DNA from: Phyto melanocephala
Taxonomy: Eukaryota > Arthropoda > Insecta > Diptera > Rhinophoridae
Reading direction: 5' to 3'
Length of the DNA: 64,000 nt
NCBI GenBank assembly: GCA_941918925.1
Contig: OW799234.1
Location: 130,552,895-130,616,894, forward strand
In this document: one piece after another, positions 22,786-33,689 of the stretch
How the letters are laid out: each line of letters starts with the position of its first letter
Numbering within the stretch: position 1 is the first letter of the stretch
The notes under the pieces: generated by a model
What the model was told of the DNA's origin: nothing
The model's database searches: none
The model's input: the letters and a program-made list of their open reading frames with translations, nothing else
Position numbers and translations under genes: made by a program

Positions 22786-24184
22786 AAAAATTCTGTGGTA
22801 AATGTCGTAAATTTTATATCTCGTGGTTTGGATGAAGGATATAATGGTGTCGCTGGAATCTTTTATGATCTCTCAAAAGCATTTGATCTAGTGGATCATG
22901 AGATATTGTTTGAAAAGCTTCAATACTATGAAGTTGGTGGCAACGACCTAAATCTGTTTAAAAGTTACTTGAAAACCAAAAGCAATATTTTGAATTAAAC
23001 AATAGTAAGAGTTTTCTTGGAACGGTTAAACATGGTATACCGCAAGGTAGTGTATTGGGCCCACTTTTATTTACAATTTATATAAATGATATCAATAATC
23101 TTGGACTCTCTGGGAAAGTTTTTATGTATGCTGATGACATATCCCTATTTTATCCTTACAAATTTGAGACTGTATTAAAAACGTACATGGAAAGAGACGC
23201 TGCGTTAATTTTGGAATATATAAGATTAAACAAATTAATCCTGAATTCATCTAAAACCAAGATTATCAGATTTAAACCACATTTAAATAAAAACTCAGAT
23301 AAATTTAGTATTTTCGTTGATGGAAAGGAAATTTTTGAAAGTTATACAGTAAAATATTTGGGTATGACCTTGCAGAGCAATTTATCCTGGAATTTACATA
23401 TTCAGGAAATTAAATCTAAAATATCTCCGTAATAGGGCTTTTATAAAAATTTAAATATAAATTTAATGATAAAACAAAACTGATTCTTTATAAAGCTTTA
23501 ATTCAAAGCCACTTAAATTATTTGGTTTCAGTATATGCATATAAAAATAGTTTGGAACTAAAATCTCTACAAAGAACTCAAAATAAAGCGCTAAAAACAG
23601 TTTTTTGTCTACCTCTTAGGCACCCTACGTTAAATTTATATCAAGATTTTGCCAAAAATATTTTACCTATAAAAGGGATGTATAAAAGGCAATAACTTCT
23701 TTTCGTTTTTAAATCGTTGCACAACATTAGGCATAATACAATAACTTTCATGAGTAACCAAACAGCTATTAGTACCAGAAACAGCTCAAATTTGAGAATC
23801 GCAAGATGCAGACTTGAAACAACTAAACAAAGAATTGAACATATTGGTTGTGTGGAATATAATAATTTATTGCAAAGTCTAAAAGATATTAATGTAATTT
23901 CAACATTTAAATCCAATCTTAAAACGTTTTTATTAAATAATTTAGAAATATTTTTAATGTAATATTAAATTTTATTCATATACTAAATACATATACACGT
24001 ATATTTGATTTACAAACATTACTTTTAAAATAGTAGTTAATATTTTTGTATTTAATTATTCGAGCCTAAGGTCATGCAACAGTTTTATTTTTTTTTTTTT
24101 TTTATAAAAAACAATGTTTTATTTTCAAATTGTTTATATGAATTAACTAATATTATTTTTGTTAATAAATCAACAAAAAAAAAA
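22786..24184 (+). mobile_element. 5'-truncated non-LTR retrotransposon (Jockey/CR1 group), poly-A tail
   Basis: Carries the reverse transcriptase C-terminal half of a LINE and ends in about ten A. It sits inside a DINE copy whose sequence resumes at once (TCGCTATTG), giving sharp borders. The 5' border follows GGAAGTATTCAGGAAT, which is DINE sequence by comparison with the copy at 25541-26268. Any target duplication is short and masked by the A-tail. Truncation and target-primed poly-A ends are usual for this class. Confidence 0.85.
22800..23962 (+). pseudogene. Reverse transcriptase remnant
   Basis: First frame to about 22995: AGIFYDLSKAFDLVDHEILF, the RT motif with the first catalytic Asp. 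A frameshift near 22980 leads into GIPQGSVLGPLLFTIYINDI and then FMYADDISLF, with YADD intact, in the frame open to 23432. KTKIIRF and VKYLGMTL (thumb-side motif) follow. After a stop the C-terminal part is read in other frames to 23962: RNSSNLRIARCRLETTKQRI, GCVEYNNLLQSL and FKSNLKTFLL, a tail seen in CR1/Jockey-group LINEs without RNase H. Not functional. Confidence 0.85.
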
Positions 24185-24489
24185 TCGCTATTGAAATTCA
24201 GCACAATCGTCCCATAACTTTCTGAGATATGAGCAAAAAACCACGACCACCTCGTTTTTTTTCACAATTACAACAACAACATACATATATACTGGTTAGA
24301 GTAAACGTGGCATCGAATCCCAGCTGAGCCAAAATTTTTTTTTTTTTTTTTTATTTTATATATTATTTATATTTTTTTTATATATATTAATTTTTAATTT
24401 TTTTTTTTGTTAAATTTTTAAAAATTTTTTTTTTAATTTTATTTTTGTAATTTTTTTTGTTTTTTGTTTTAATATATTTAATATAATAC

Positions 24490-25213
24490 ATATAGCTACT
24501 GCACTTTTGTAGGAAGACACCTTTTAAACAGTTTATATATTGTTAAAAATCGGTGGACGTATAGACGTGGAAACAGTTCTTAACTGTTTAAGCTTACTCT
24601 AATTACATATGGTTTAAGCCAAATGTAGCTTAATTTTTAACTTTATTGTAATATAGTTAATATTAAGAAAACACGAGATTTTTAGTAAATTGTGTTGTTG
24701 CTTAACTTTAGTAAATATTTGTTTGTTTCGCTAATGCTACTTAATATTACGCTCTGCTCTATAATTTTCTATTTAAAGCCATTATGGTAGGATTTTCGTT
24801 AAAAATAAATACGACGAATGAAAAAAGCACACTACAATATCACGAGTGAATGAGCAACAACAATGTTGTTTTTTTTTTTCTTTTACAAAGAAACTGTTTG
24901 TGTGTTTAAGTAACATTTTTGTTTTAATTAAAATCCTGCCAGACGCACGGTTTCTTTGCCGTTTTTCTTTATTGTTTTTTTTTTCTTTTTTTCATTTTTG
25001 AATTTTAATTTTCTTCTGTTTCAACGTAGTAAATAACTTGTAGCTTGACTTACTAGTAAAAATTACTTAATGGCTGACCGAGTACAAGTCTAGTTCTTTG
25101 TGGCATAGAAATAAATTACTTATTATAAATAGAAATTTCGTAGTGAGACTGTATTAGTTGGATTTTTTTTACTGTTCTATTCCCAACACCGTATGTATAA
25201 ATGGTCTAAAATA
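24490..25213. other. Gene-free AT-rich stretch
   Basis: No motif recognised; poly-T runs and short open frames only. Confidence 0.5.
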
Positions 25214-26788
25214 AACAAGTAAGAGCGCTATATTCGGCCGTGGCGAATCTTATATACCCTTCACAACGTGTAGTCATGCAATAACAGTAGTTTGTGTCAC
25301 CATTCATCCCATATGAAATACGTACATACATATAAAAACATCCCATTGTAAAATTATAAATTCACGTATGTATGTTAAAAAAACGAAAAAAAAAAATTTA
25401 AAAAAAAAAATTGAAAAAAAATTAAAAAAAAAATTTAAAAAAAATTAAAAAAAAAATAAAAAAAAAATTATTATATATGTATATATAAAACAAAAAAAAT
25501 AAAAAAACAAATTAAAAAAAAAAATTAAAAAAAAATTTAAAACAAGTAACAGTGCTATATTCGGCCGTGCCGAATCTTATATACCCTTCACAACGTGTAG
25601 TCATGCAATAACAATTGTTTGTATCACCATTCATCCCATATAAAATACGTGCTTACGTACACGTTAGAATAAATGTGGCATCGAATCCCAGCTGAGCCAA
25701 AAAAATTTTATTTTATTTTATTTAATATATTATTTATATTTTATTATTTTTTTTTATATTTTTTTTAAATTTTTTTAAAAAATTTTTTTAGCAAAATTTT
25801 TAAAAATTTTTTTTAAATTTTTTGTTAAATTTTTTAAAAATTTTTTTTTGTAGTTTTTTTTATTATTTTTTTCTTATTTTTAATATTTTTTTTTTTTAAT
25901 TTTTTTTGTTTGGTATGTTTTTTACATGTATGTATGTATGTATGTTGTTGTTGTAATTGTGAAAAAAAACGAGGTGGTCGGGGTTTTTTGCTCATATCTC
26001 AGAAAGTTATGGGGCGATTGTGCTAAATTTCATTCCTGGATATTTCCAAGAGATTAATACCATATACAGATCTGAGAAACATATAGTTGCTTCTAAAAGT
26101 TGATTTCAACCAACACACGGACAGACGGTCAGGGCTTAATCGACTCCTCTATTCATAAGCTTTCAGAAAATATATACTTTATGGGGTCGGAAATGAAAAT
26201 TGTAGAAATTACAAACGGAATGACAAAGCTATATATACCCTTGTGCACCACAGGTGAAGGGTATAAAAAAAATATAATAATAAAAATATAAATAATATAT
26301 TAAATAAAAAATAAAAAAAAATTTAAAAAAAAATTTAAAAACAAAATTTAAAAAAATTAAAAAAAAAATTTTTTGGCTCAGCTGGGATTCGATGCCACGT
26401 TTTCTCTAATCAATATACAAGTTTGTATGTTGTTGTTGTAATGTTGTTTTTGTGAAAAAAAAATCGAGGTGGTCGTGGGTTTTTGCTCATATCTCAGTTC
26501 TTTATGTACCGATGTTTCTGATTTTCAATACCGATCTACTCCCGAATATTTCTGATATTTTAATACCTTACCCGGGTCCAACCTATGTCGGGGGGCTTCA
26601 AAAAGTTGATTTCAACATACACACGGACAGACGGTCAGACGGACAGACTGACAGAGCTTAATCGACTCCCCTATTCATAAGCTTTCAGAAAATATATACT
26701 TTATGGGGTCGGAAATGAAAATTGTAGAAATTTCACACGGAATGACAAACCTATATATAACCTTTTTCACTGTGTGAAGGGTATAAAA
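25214..26788 (-). repeat. DINE-1-like repeat, outer copy of a nested pair
   Basis: The family 3' end is at 25214-25380 (AACAAGTAAGAGCGCTATAT). The matching 5' part runs from about 26269 to 26788, with TGGCTCAGCTGGGATTCGAT, GCTCATATCTCAG, the GACAGACGGTCAGACGGACA block, the ATACTTTATGGGGTCGGAAA core and a TGTGAAGGGTATAAAA end. The two halves are separated by a second complete copy (25541-26268) inserted in the poly-A/T centre. Its 5' sequence matches the copy at 37147 closely (both have TGTACCGATGTTTCTGATTT or its complement), so both belong to one subfamily. Confidence 0.75.
25541..26268 (-). repeat. DINE-1-like repeat nested in the outer copy
   Basis: Complete from AACAAGTAACAGTGCTATAT at 25541 to CACAGGTGAAGGGTATAAAA at 26268, same orientation as its host. 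It includes GCATCGAATCCCAGCTGAGC, a long poly-T centre, a (TATG)n tract, GTCAGGGCTTAATCGAC and the TTTATGGGGTCGG core. It inserted in A/T-only sequence, so no duplication can be judged. Confidence 0.75.
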
Positions 26789-27269
26789 AGGAATAAGTAA
26801 AAGTAGAAGAAAATTAGAACGCAAATAGTAAAATGTATGTTGGACACTGTGTTGCCATAACTATGTCAACTATTTTAACCTTAAGGCGGTGTTGGGATTT
26901 TTTTTTCTTTTTTGTCATCGCTTGGTTGCATTTTGGTATGCATGTTGCCACAAAAGATTAAGGAAATTATTTTTATTAAGTTATTTTTTTTTAGTTTTTC
27001 TAATGGAAAGCGATTAAAGTAAAAGATAAGTATATTTACTTTCTAAAAACTATAGAATGTTTGTAATTTTTATCAATGTAAAGTTTTCTAAAAATTGAAA
27101 ACTTTGTGCAAATTTAAAATTCTGTTGAAAATCGTTTAGAAAATCTTGGACAAAAATGTTTTAAATAAAAATTTTACAAATACAGCCCTTATTGAAAATT
27201 TTCTAATAACAGAGAATTTGTTGAAAAAACCTACCTTAAGCAGCTAATACACGGCAGGTTTTTTTTTTT
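26789..27269. other. Gene-free stretch
   Basis: AT-rich, with GACACTGTGTTGCCATAAC near 26844 that faintly recalls hAT ends. No partner found. Confidence 0.45.
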
Positions 27270-27640
27270 CAAAGATGGCGTCTGAAGTAAAATATACATG
27301 GATCATTTATATGATATTAATTACGGCTTTGTCCCCTTCAACCCCCACAACATTACTATCAAATGAAAGGACTGGACCAATAACACAGATTACAATTTAA
27401 AATGATGGCGTTGAAACAAAAAGGCGTATAATTTTTATTCTCATCAATATGAGTTTAAAATGAAAGTGCTTAAGTTACTAACATTCAAAATCAAATATGG
27501 CGTCGAAAATAATAATAAAAAAAAATCTCGTATAACATTAAATCTAGACTAACCTTCGATATGGTCATTATACCTTTGTACATGATGGTGAACAGTATTA
27601 TCAGATTGGGAATGACCGAAAATAGAATTCTTACTTGTTG
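27270..27640 (+). repeat. Diverged DINE-like 3' portion
   Basis: Repeated AAGATGGCGTC / AATATGGCGTCGAAAAT phrases resemble the CGCCATNTT-containing interior of the copies at 34303 and 38955. The end has GTACATGATGGTGAA and then AATTCTTACTTGTTG, a worn version of the family 3' terminus CTCTTACTTGTTT. Confidence 0.5.
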
Positions 27641-27760
27641 ATTATTATAATTATTTATTTCCACTATTAGATTTTATTTATTGAACACTAGCATCAAATT
27701 TACACGAACAAGCAACGGACCAGAAAAGTGGAGTTTCACATTTCCAAAGGGTATTTAATT

Positions 27761-28069
27761 TTACTGACGTAACGATCCTGCTAGAATTATTCCAACCCTC
27801 GAAAGGTTTAATATAGAACTTGTTAGTAACAGGAAGATCGATAATAGTGTATATGAGAGTGTTTTAAAATATCCAGAAACTTTAACATGAACACGTTCTC
27901 GGCAACTGGGGACATTTAGAATATGACTTTGGTGGATTTTATTTCGAAATTTACACATTTTACATTTAAATACGTACAAGGTCCAATTAACTTGATATTT
28001 TTTATTACGACAACCAGTAGCTGACTGATAGTTTTTAACTTCTTGAATTATCTTTTTATGAATATCCAT
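27761..28069 (-). CDS. Unrecognised 102-codon open frame with a CxxC motif
   Basis: ATG at 28069, stop at 27761. The N-terminal part is basic and contains YVFKCKMCKFRNKIHQSH, a CxxC followed by His that could be half of a zinc ribbon. The C-terminal third is hydrophobic (TLLSIFLLLTSSIL), so it could be a membrane segment. Amino-acid use is less skewed than in neighbouring shadow frames, but I recognise no family. It lies 180 bp from a solo LTR and may be retroelement debris or chance. No promoter or splice context is clear. Confidence 0.25.
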   Translation of the reverse strand: MDIHKKIIQEVKNYQSATGCRNKKYQVNWTLYVFKCKMCKFRNKIHQSHILNVPSCRERVHVKVSGYFKTLSYTLLSIFLLLTSSILNLSRVGIILAGSLRQ

Positions 28070-28246
28070 TGAATTTTACATAAAATTAAGAAAGTTTTTT
28101 ATTAATTTTGTTTGTTTCATTTTCTTATCTTTTGTATCGAATAGAATACAAAATGAAATAATATTAGAAAAGTTGAAATCAGCGAGAAAATAAAATAAAT
28201 TTTATCTCAGCGGCGTTGCCGCCAACAGCAAGTCAAGTCTAAATAT

Positions 28247-28692
28247 TGTTACGTTTATACCTTTTTTAAACGTTAGCTTATTTCCTTTAAATAAACTTGA
28301 GTTCTTTTATTGCAATCAAAAACAGTTGAAAGTAGTTATAAAATTAAGAGCACTTTATTTACTTAAACACACACAGATATTGCTTTTATATATCATGTCA
28401 GCTGTGTTGTTCGGCTATTTATAGTAACATAGTGGTGTTCGGTAACATTCGACAGAGTTCTCGTATGTACACACTAGTACATTCGAAAACCGCTACATTT
28501 AAATTAAGACGTAATGTTAAGTAATATGCAGGAATAATAAAAGTGCCTAAGAGTATGTTACACATAATAACAATTAACATCATATTCGAACAACCAGCGA
28601 AATAAACTAATCCAAGCAAAACTACAGTAATTTAAACTACTACAACCATAATCATAATGTAAATTAAGCTATTTAGAAATAAATCTGTAACA
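28247..28692 (-). mobile_element. Solo LTR, probably Ty3/gypsy-type
   Basis: The unit runs from TGTTACG to CTGTAACA (TG...CA ends with a short inverted repeat TGTTAC/GTAACA). It is flanked by ATAT at 28243-28246 and 28693-28696, a 4-bp duplication. Read on the minus strand it starts TGTTACAGATTTATTTC and has AATAAA signals in its 3' half. The size of 446 bp suits an LTR. No primer-binding site or gag/pol adjoins either side, so it fits a solo LTR left by recombination. Family assignment is inference from duplication length. Confidence 0.75.
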
Positions 28693-28699
28693 ATATTAT

Positions 28700-29829
28700 G
28701 CAAGCTCCATTGACATCAGTCTTGTATTTCTAAACAAAGGCCGGGTCAAGAATGACTGCCTTTGACGGATGTAATGTTTTTGCAGATTCTGTTAATTTTC
28801 TTATTTATTATTCAGCCATGGTAAATTAGACGATTAGGCAAAATGTCCCAGCACTAAAAAAATTTTAAAATCTTAAAAATAAGTGTTTGTTTGTTACTGC
28901 AAATTTCGCGCCCATTTATTTTGTATCCAACTTAGACATACAATAGATCATATTGTTTTCTTTTGTTTATTTCCAGACAATGTATATCCTTCTCTACGAC
29001 CTTTCCCCACATTCTCAAGCAATCCAATCTTTAGATTCAAACATGCATATTAACTATGATTATTATTGCAATCAGCCTCACTGTGCGCAGAGTATTACAA
29101 ATTAAATTTTCTAATTCCATACAAAATTTTAAATAATCTTTTATTTAATATTTTAAATGAAAAAGTAAAATGGGCACGAAGGTTTTCGATTAAACAAAAA
29201 TGTTTGTGAAATATAAAATTGAACCTTGTACATGCAAATTTTCTTTCAATTTTCTACATCTTTTTGTAAATGGAAAAAATTAGTATTATTAAATTTAATA
29301 AATTATTAATAATAAATATTTCTCACATGCGTCTAGGCACGAACAGGTTTTTGTTAAAAAAAATTGGAGTAACGATTTTATAAGACTGCATAATTTAGTT
29401 TTGAGTAAATAAGTGTGTGTGTGTAGGTGTGCGTTTTTGTAAATTTACAGTTAAACAACACGTTACAGTAGTTGTTTTCCTTTTTTTTTTCTTTATATAA
29501 TAAAGTGAAAAAAATATTTTTTATTTTTCAACATGCATCAGATGTTTGAAAAACACAAACGCTTACAAACACTTGCACGTAATTTTCATTTGGAATTAGT
29601 TGGCAACAATTTGATTAGAAATTTCAAATTATAAATATTTGATGAAAAAACCCGTAACCAGGATTGGTAAAGCTAATATATCCTTACTTTTTTTTAAGTA
29701 CCCGAGAATTATTTAATACTGCCCATTTTATAGTTTTTTTTTGTTATAAATTTGTAAGGTAAATGATAATAGTTCGTATCATTGGTCACAGAGATCAATT
29801 TTGAGAGGACACCTCAGCTAATAATCGCT
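28700..29829. other. Gene-free AT-rich stretch
   Basis: Nothing recognised beyond poly-A/T, and a GTGTGTGTGTAGG tract near 29412. Confidence 0.5.
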
Positions 29830-30610
29830 AAGAAGAGTTGTTTATTGGGATCCGATGACTGTATGAGGGGTAAGCAGTTTTCACGGATGTGTCAAAGATG
29901 GATATAGGCACAGGTGTCTTTATCAACGGGGAAACATCAGGTCTTATATACTTTCTAATATATTGGTCATCTACAGCGCAACGAATTAAATAATGGAACA
30001 TGTTTCAAAGGGGGGAAGGTTACTCTCTACGTGAATAATCAGGTGGCTCTCAAGGCCTTGAAAGAACATTAGTAAAATCTAGGGTGATTAGGGAATGTAG
30101 GAGACCTCTTCATAGAATTATGGACTACTTTAACATAAGATTGTGTTGGGTACCAGGACGCTGGGGAATTGTCAGCAAAGAAATTATAGACGAACTTGCG
30201 CGCAGTGGATCAGCACTAGGGTCGACATATGAATAGGTTACGACCACTTTGTTGTGCCACTATTTTGCGTGAATTTGGGTGTGAATGACATGGAAGAGCA
30301 GAGGGTACTGCATTATGTCAAGAGCTTTATGGGCAAGAGGTAAATTTGGTCTATTCTAAAGTTTGATTGGACCTAAAAGGAGAATGTCTGAGGGCCACTA
30401 TTAAGGCTATAACGGGATATTGTCCAGTAAGGTCTAGGATCAGTAGATAGAATCGCGGCATTCCTTACTTTTGTAAGATTTGTGAGGATAAGGAGGAGAT
30501 GAAAACGGTGGAACGGTGTTGAGTGAGTGGGAGCTAAAGAACATCATTAGATTTACAATGAGGATCGGGTGGTTAGTACATAGATAGTAATTCCATTCAA
30601 TTTCCATAAT
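29830..30610 (+). pseudogene. Decayed RNase H and zinc-knuckle end of a LINE
   Basis: Readable pieces in changing frames: FTDVSKMDIGTGVFINGE (first RNase H strand with catalytic Asp), VTLYVNNQVALKALKEH (D replaced by N at the SDSQAA position), LCWVPGRWGIVSKEIIDELA with RSGSALGS (the WVPGH.G..GNE.ADELAR.G motif, with H lost), then CKICEDKEEM (zinc knuckle). This order is that of I/R1/Loa-type non-LTR elements. Frame changes, stops and lost catalytic residues show it is long dead. Upstream RT is not seen. Confidence 0.75.
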
Positions 30611-31785
30611 TTACCCTAATTTTAATATTTGCTTTTATTCCCAATTCTTTCTGTTTTTTTCTTTTTTTCTTTTGTCAAAGGTAAATATAATGAACACAAA
30701 GATGTTTGAGTATGGGTGTTAGAGGTGTCTCTTAGTTTACGGCACTTCTTTTCTACCTTCCCACCTACATTCATAAATTTTCTTTTTATTTTCTTTTAAT
30801 ACAGTTGATGGAGGGAATAAAACTCGAAATCCCCAATATGCCAGAACAAACCACTACCAAATCTTCTAACATTTTTTTTTTTATTGTAATCACAGCTCAT
30901 TTTTTAAATAATTTATCGTTTAAATATTTTAGTCTATCATTTGCTAAATTGTTTCACTGTCGCCTGCCTGAGTGTAAAAATTTGTATCTGAATTGAAATG
31001 TAAGAGTAGCATGTGCCTGGCACTTGTTGTTCGCTCACACACATTCGACTACATGTTTCGCAAGTTAGAAAAAAAAATATGAAAAACACATTTTAAGCAA
31101 GAGAAATAATGAAACGTGATATATTTGAAATTTTGCTTTTTTTTATCGTTGTATGTTGAGTAATTTTAGCTTTTTTTTAGTTTTTCTTTTTTGAAAAATC
31201 ATCACAATTTTGCTATTATTTGTTACTGCAACGGTATTTTTGTTACCTTTTGAATTGTATCGAATTTCAGTAGAAAATGTGAAAACTTTTCATTTAGAAA
31301 AAAGTAAAACAATATTACATTTGGCAGTACAGAACCTTTAACACCCTCCAGCAAATATATAAGACTTGCAAGAGATAAACACATAATGACATGCTTCATG
31401 ATCTTACACATACATATTCATATGTATAACAACAACCATTAGGTTTATGGTTGTGATGTAGAAAGAAATTGACTTGTGTGCAGAAACTTTGGTGGATTGA
31501 AATAGAGTTCACAGACTTCTTCTTATATTACAGAAAACAAAAACGATTTAGGGTCATTGTTACAACTTGCCGACAAAGTTAATGTTAATAGAGGCAATAA
31601 AAAAATGCTTCTTTTGCATTTGTAACAAGATTTACATGGAAACAGAGACCGACGGATAAACAGACTTTGTTTATTCAACTCGGAAAGTAATTTAATGTGT
31701 ATCAGTATATTTAAATAAATGTGCACTTTATTGGTGTTACCTAGACAAGCAAAAACTTAATACGCTTTTCACCGATTGATAATTT
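30611..31785. other. Gene-free stretch
   Basis: Poly-T and TTTC-rich segments; short open frames without motifs. Confidence 0.5.
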
Positions 31786-32099
31786 TACTGGGTGATCCAA
31801 AAGTCACCAGGGGGTTTAAAAACTTAATAACTTGTACGTTTATATATCTTTTTATTTATTTATTTTTTTGCAGAATAAATAATGGAGATATTTACTAGTG
31901 AACAAAGAATCAGGATAACGGAATTTTATTATTTACTAACGACATGGCACCATAATAAAATTTGACTCGAACCGGTAGAAAAAATTTAATTCGCATTGCG
32001 GAAAATATTGAACGAGTGAAACAAAGTGTTAACGAAACACCAGAAACATTTACCATTTACAGCGCATTAAAAAAAAACAATGTAAAAGATTAAAGCATT

Positions 32100-32773
32100 C
32101 TTCCACGGCAACGATATTCGTAATTCGATGTCTTATTTATAATTCAAAGCCTAATTACGAACCTAATTACATAATTTTCCTATGCAAAATTTTCAAAGCA
32201 AATTACTATTTTTGTGGGTAATTTATTTAGAATTACCATCCGAATTATAATAAAATCAGTGTCTTCTCTAATTTTTATCGGTAGTTTATCATATCCAGCT
32301 GTCAAAAAAATTAAATCAAGCGAAGCGAAAATAAAAAAAGTTCAATTTCATATATAAAAAGCAAAAAAGAAAATTTTATAGAAAGATGTTATGTCTAGAA
32401 TACTATTGGCCACATCAAAATTATTGGATGAGTCGAAATTGTGTTTAGAGAGTTTGCTGGCTGCACTGGTCCCATTTGCTTGCACTTTTTCTATTAAAAA
32501 AATAATGATTTTATTTGCATACATTTCTTATAAATTTACAATATAATTACTTACATTTTTCGTCCATTGATAAAATATTTTTAATTTTCTATATATAATT
32601 TTATATTTCTTAATGTTCACCGCCAAAAAACAAAACGATAATTTAATTAAAAAAAAAAAGCACGAAGAAGAACTGTCAAATCAAATTAACAGTATGTCGT
32701 GAAAACAGGGTAATTCACTTATGTAAGTAATTTAAAGAGCGAATCAAGTAATTGAATGTGTCGTGGAAACATG
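32100..32773. mobile_element. Unclassified element nested in the mariner
   Basis: Interrupts the transposase remnant. Its ends read inward TCTTCCACGGCAACGATATT and GTTTCCACGACACATTCAAT, a short inverted repeat around TTCCACG. Flanking GCAT and ATGC leave AT as the only possible duplication, so target size is uncertain. The interior is AT-rich with no open frame. Superfamily unknown. Confidence 0.5.
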
Positions 32774-32931
32774 CTATTATTCCCATATAAGTTGCACTTG
32801 GTACAACAACTAAAGCACGCAGATCATTGAAATTTAATTCAATAGTTGACCAGAAATGAAATCAACTTTACTGAAGATATTATTATGAGTGATAAAAAAC
32901 ATTTTCATTTGAATGGCTTTTTTTATAAGCA

Positions 32932-33055
32932 CGGTCTGAATTACGGAATTTGATCACGATCGAAATTTTTTTCAAACGTTCGAGTGCTTGATATATAGAG
33001 ATTCTAATAAGAATTTTTAAATTATGATCACGATCGAATGCCGTAATTTGTTTCC
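32932..33055. repeat. Palindromic MITE, GGGGCCAAATTACGG family (copy 2)
   Basis: Arms GGTCTGAATTACGGAATTTG and the inward right arm GGAAACAAATTACGGCATTC continue as TCACGATCG / TCGTGATC. The unit splits the mariner motif NKQNCRF (AATAAGCA | AAACTGTAG in uninterrupted relatives). Joining the flanks gives the expected sequence with at most one extra A, so it inserted with a target duplication of 0-1 bp. Confidence 0.8.
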
Positions 33056-33689
33056 AAAACTGTAGGTTCTGGTGTTCTGAAAATTCATGAGCCATTCATC
33101 AACGCCAATTGCACCCCATTAGGTGTACAGTATGATGTGTCACTATTATATCTGAAAACATCATCGGGCAATACTTTTTCAAAAATGAAAATTGAAGTGC
33201 TGACACCGTAAATGATGATCAGTATTAGTTAAAAAATGAAAATTGTTTACGTCCTGCTTCTGAAAACAGACCTAAAATGTGCTTTCAGCAGGATGAAACC
33301 ACTGTCCAAGTCAAAATGTCGAGTCAAATGTTTCCAAATAACTTCCAGAAATTCTTAAATTAATTGTCCAGCAAGATTTGTCAGCACCCGGCTATTTTCT
33401 TTGAGGTAATTTGAAGGAGCGAGTACATTTAAACAAACCCGAGATAATCCTTAAACTAAAAGCGAACATAGGTGCAGAAAATCAAGTGCTTCACTCACAA
33501 ATTTTAAAAGATGTTATAGAACCTAAAAACGGAAGTCATTTAATTGACATTATTTCCCACACTTAGTGTAAAAAAAATTTATTTTATATATTTTATAATT
33601 AAAAAAGAAAATAAGAAGAAAAACTGTCTAAACGAAAAACTTATTTAATTTTCAACCACTATGGTGACTTTTGGCCCACCCTGTTTTTG

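Larger units (their letters stand above)
22551..24480 (+). repeat. DINE-1-like repeat interrupted by a LINE
   Basis: 5' end: TTATACCCTTCACCTGTGGT with the inverted AAGGGTATATATAGC, then the TTTCCGACCCCATAAAGTAT core and a GTCY block (GACCGTCTGCCCGTCTGTCC). It continues to 22785, where a LINE begins, and resumes at 24185 (TCGCTATTGAAATTCAGCAC) through AACGTGGCATCGAATCCCAG into a poly-T/A centre. The 3' terminal module is missing. Confidence 0.8.
31882..33565 (+). pseudogene. Mariner transposase pseudogene
   Basis: Starts MEIFTSEQRIRITEFYY at 31882. A later frame reads RIAENIERVKQSVNETPETF, the linker between the two DNA-binding helices. After the first insertion come PYKLHLVQQLKHADH and MSDKKHFHLNGFF (first Asp block). 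The MITE falls inside this block and NCRFWCSEN resumes after it. YFFKNEN, then FQQDETTVQ (second Asp, worn) and LKERVHLNKP (post-catalytic) are readable. Numerous stops and frameshifts; closest in sequence to the dead copy at 5.3-6.1 kb. Confidence 0.75.
31788..33683 (+). mobile_element. Decayed mariner with two nested insertions
   Basis: Left end CTGGGTGATCCAAAAGTCAC (preceded by TA at 31786-31787) pairs with a right end that reads inward CAGGGTGGGCCAAAAGTCAC; the right TA has become TT. A mariner transposase remnant spans the element. Length is inflated by an insertion at about 32100-32773 and a palindromic MITE at 32932-33055; without them it is about 1.1 kb, near the usual mariner length. 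Solo ends at 7870 and 13649 belong to the same family. Confidence 0.85.

Noticed and set aside
22764..24190. LINE insertion with a 20-bp target deletion
   Set aside because: First suggested by comparison with the 18-kb DINE alone. The 25-kb copy shows the supposedly lost bases are present in altered form before 22786.
26844..26890. hAT end (GACACTGTGTTGCC)
   Set aside because: No partner inverted repeat or 8-bp duplication found.
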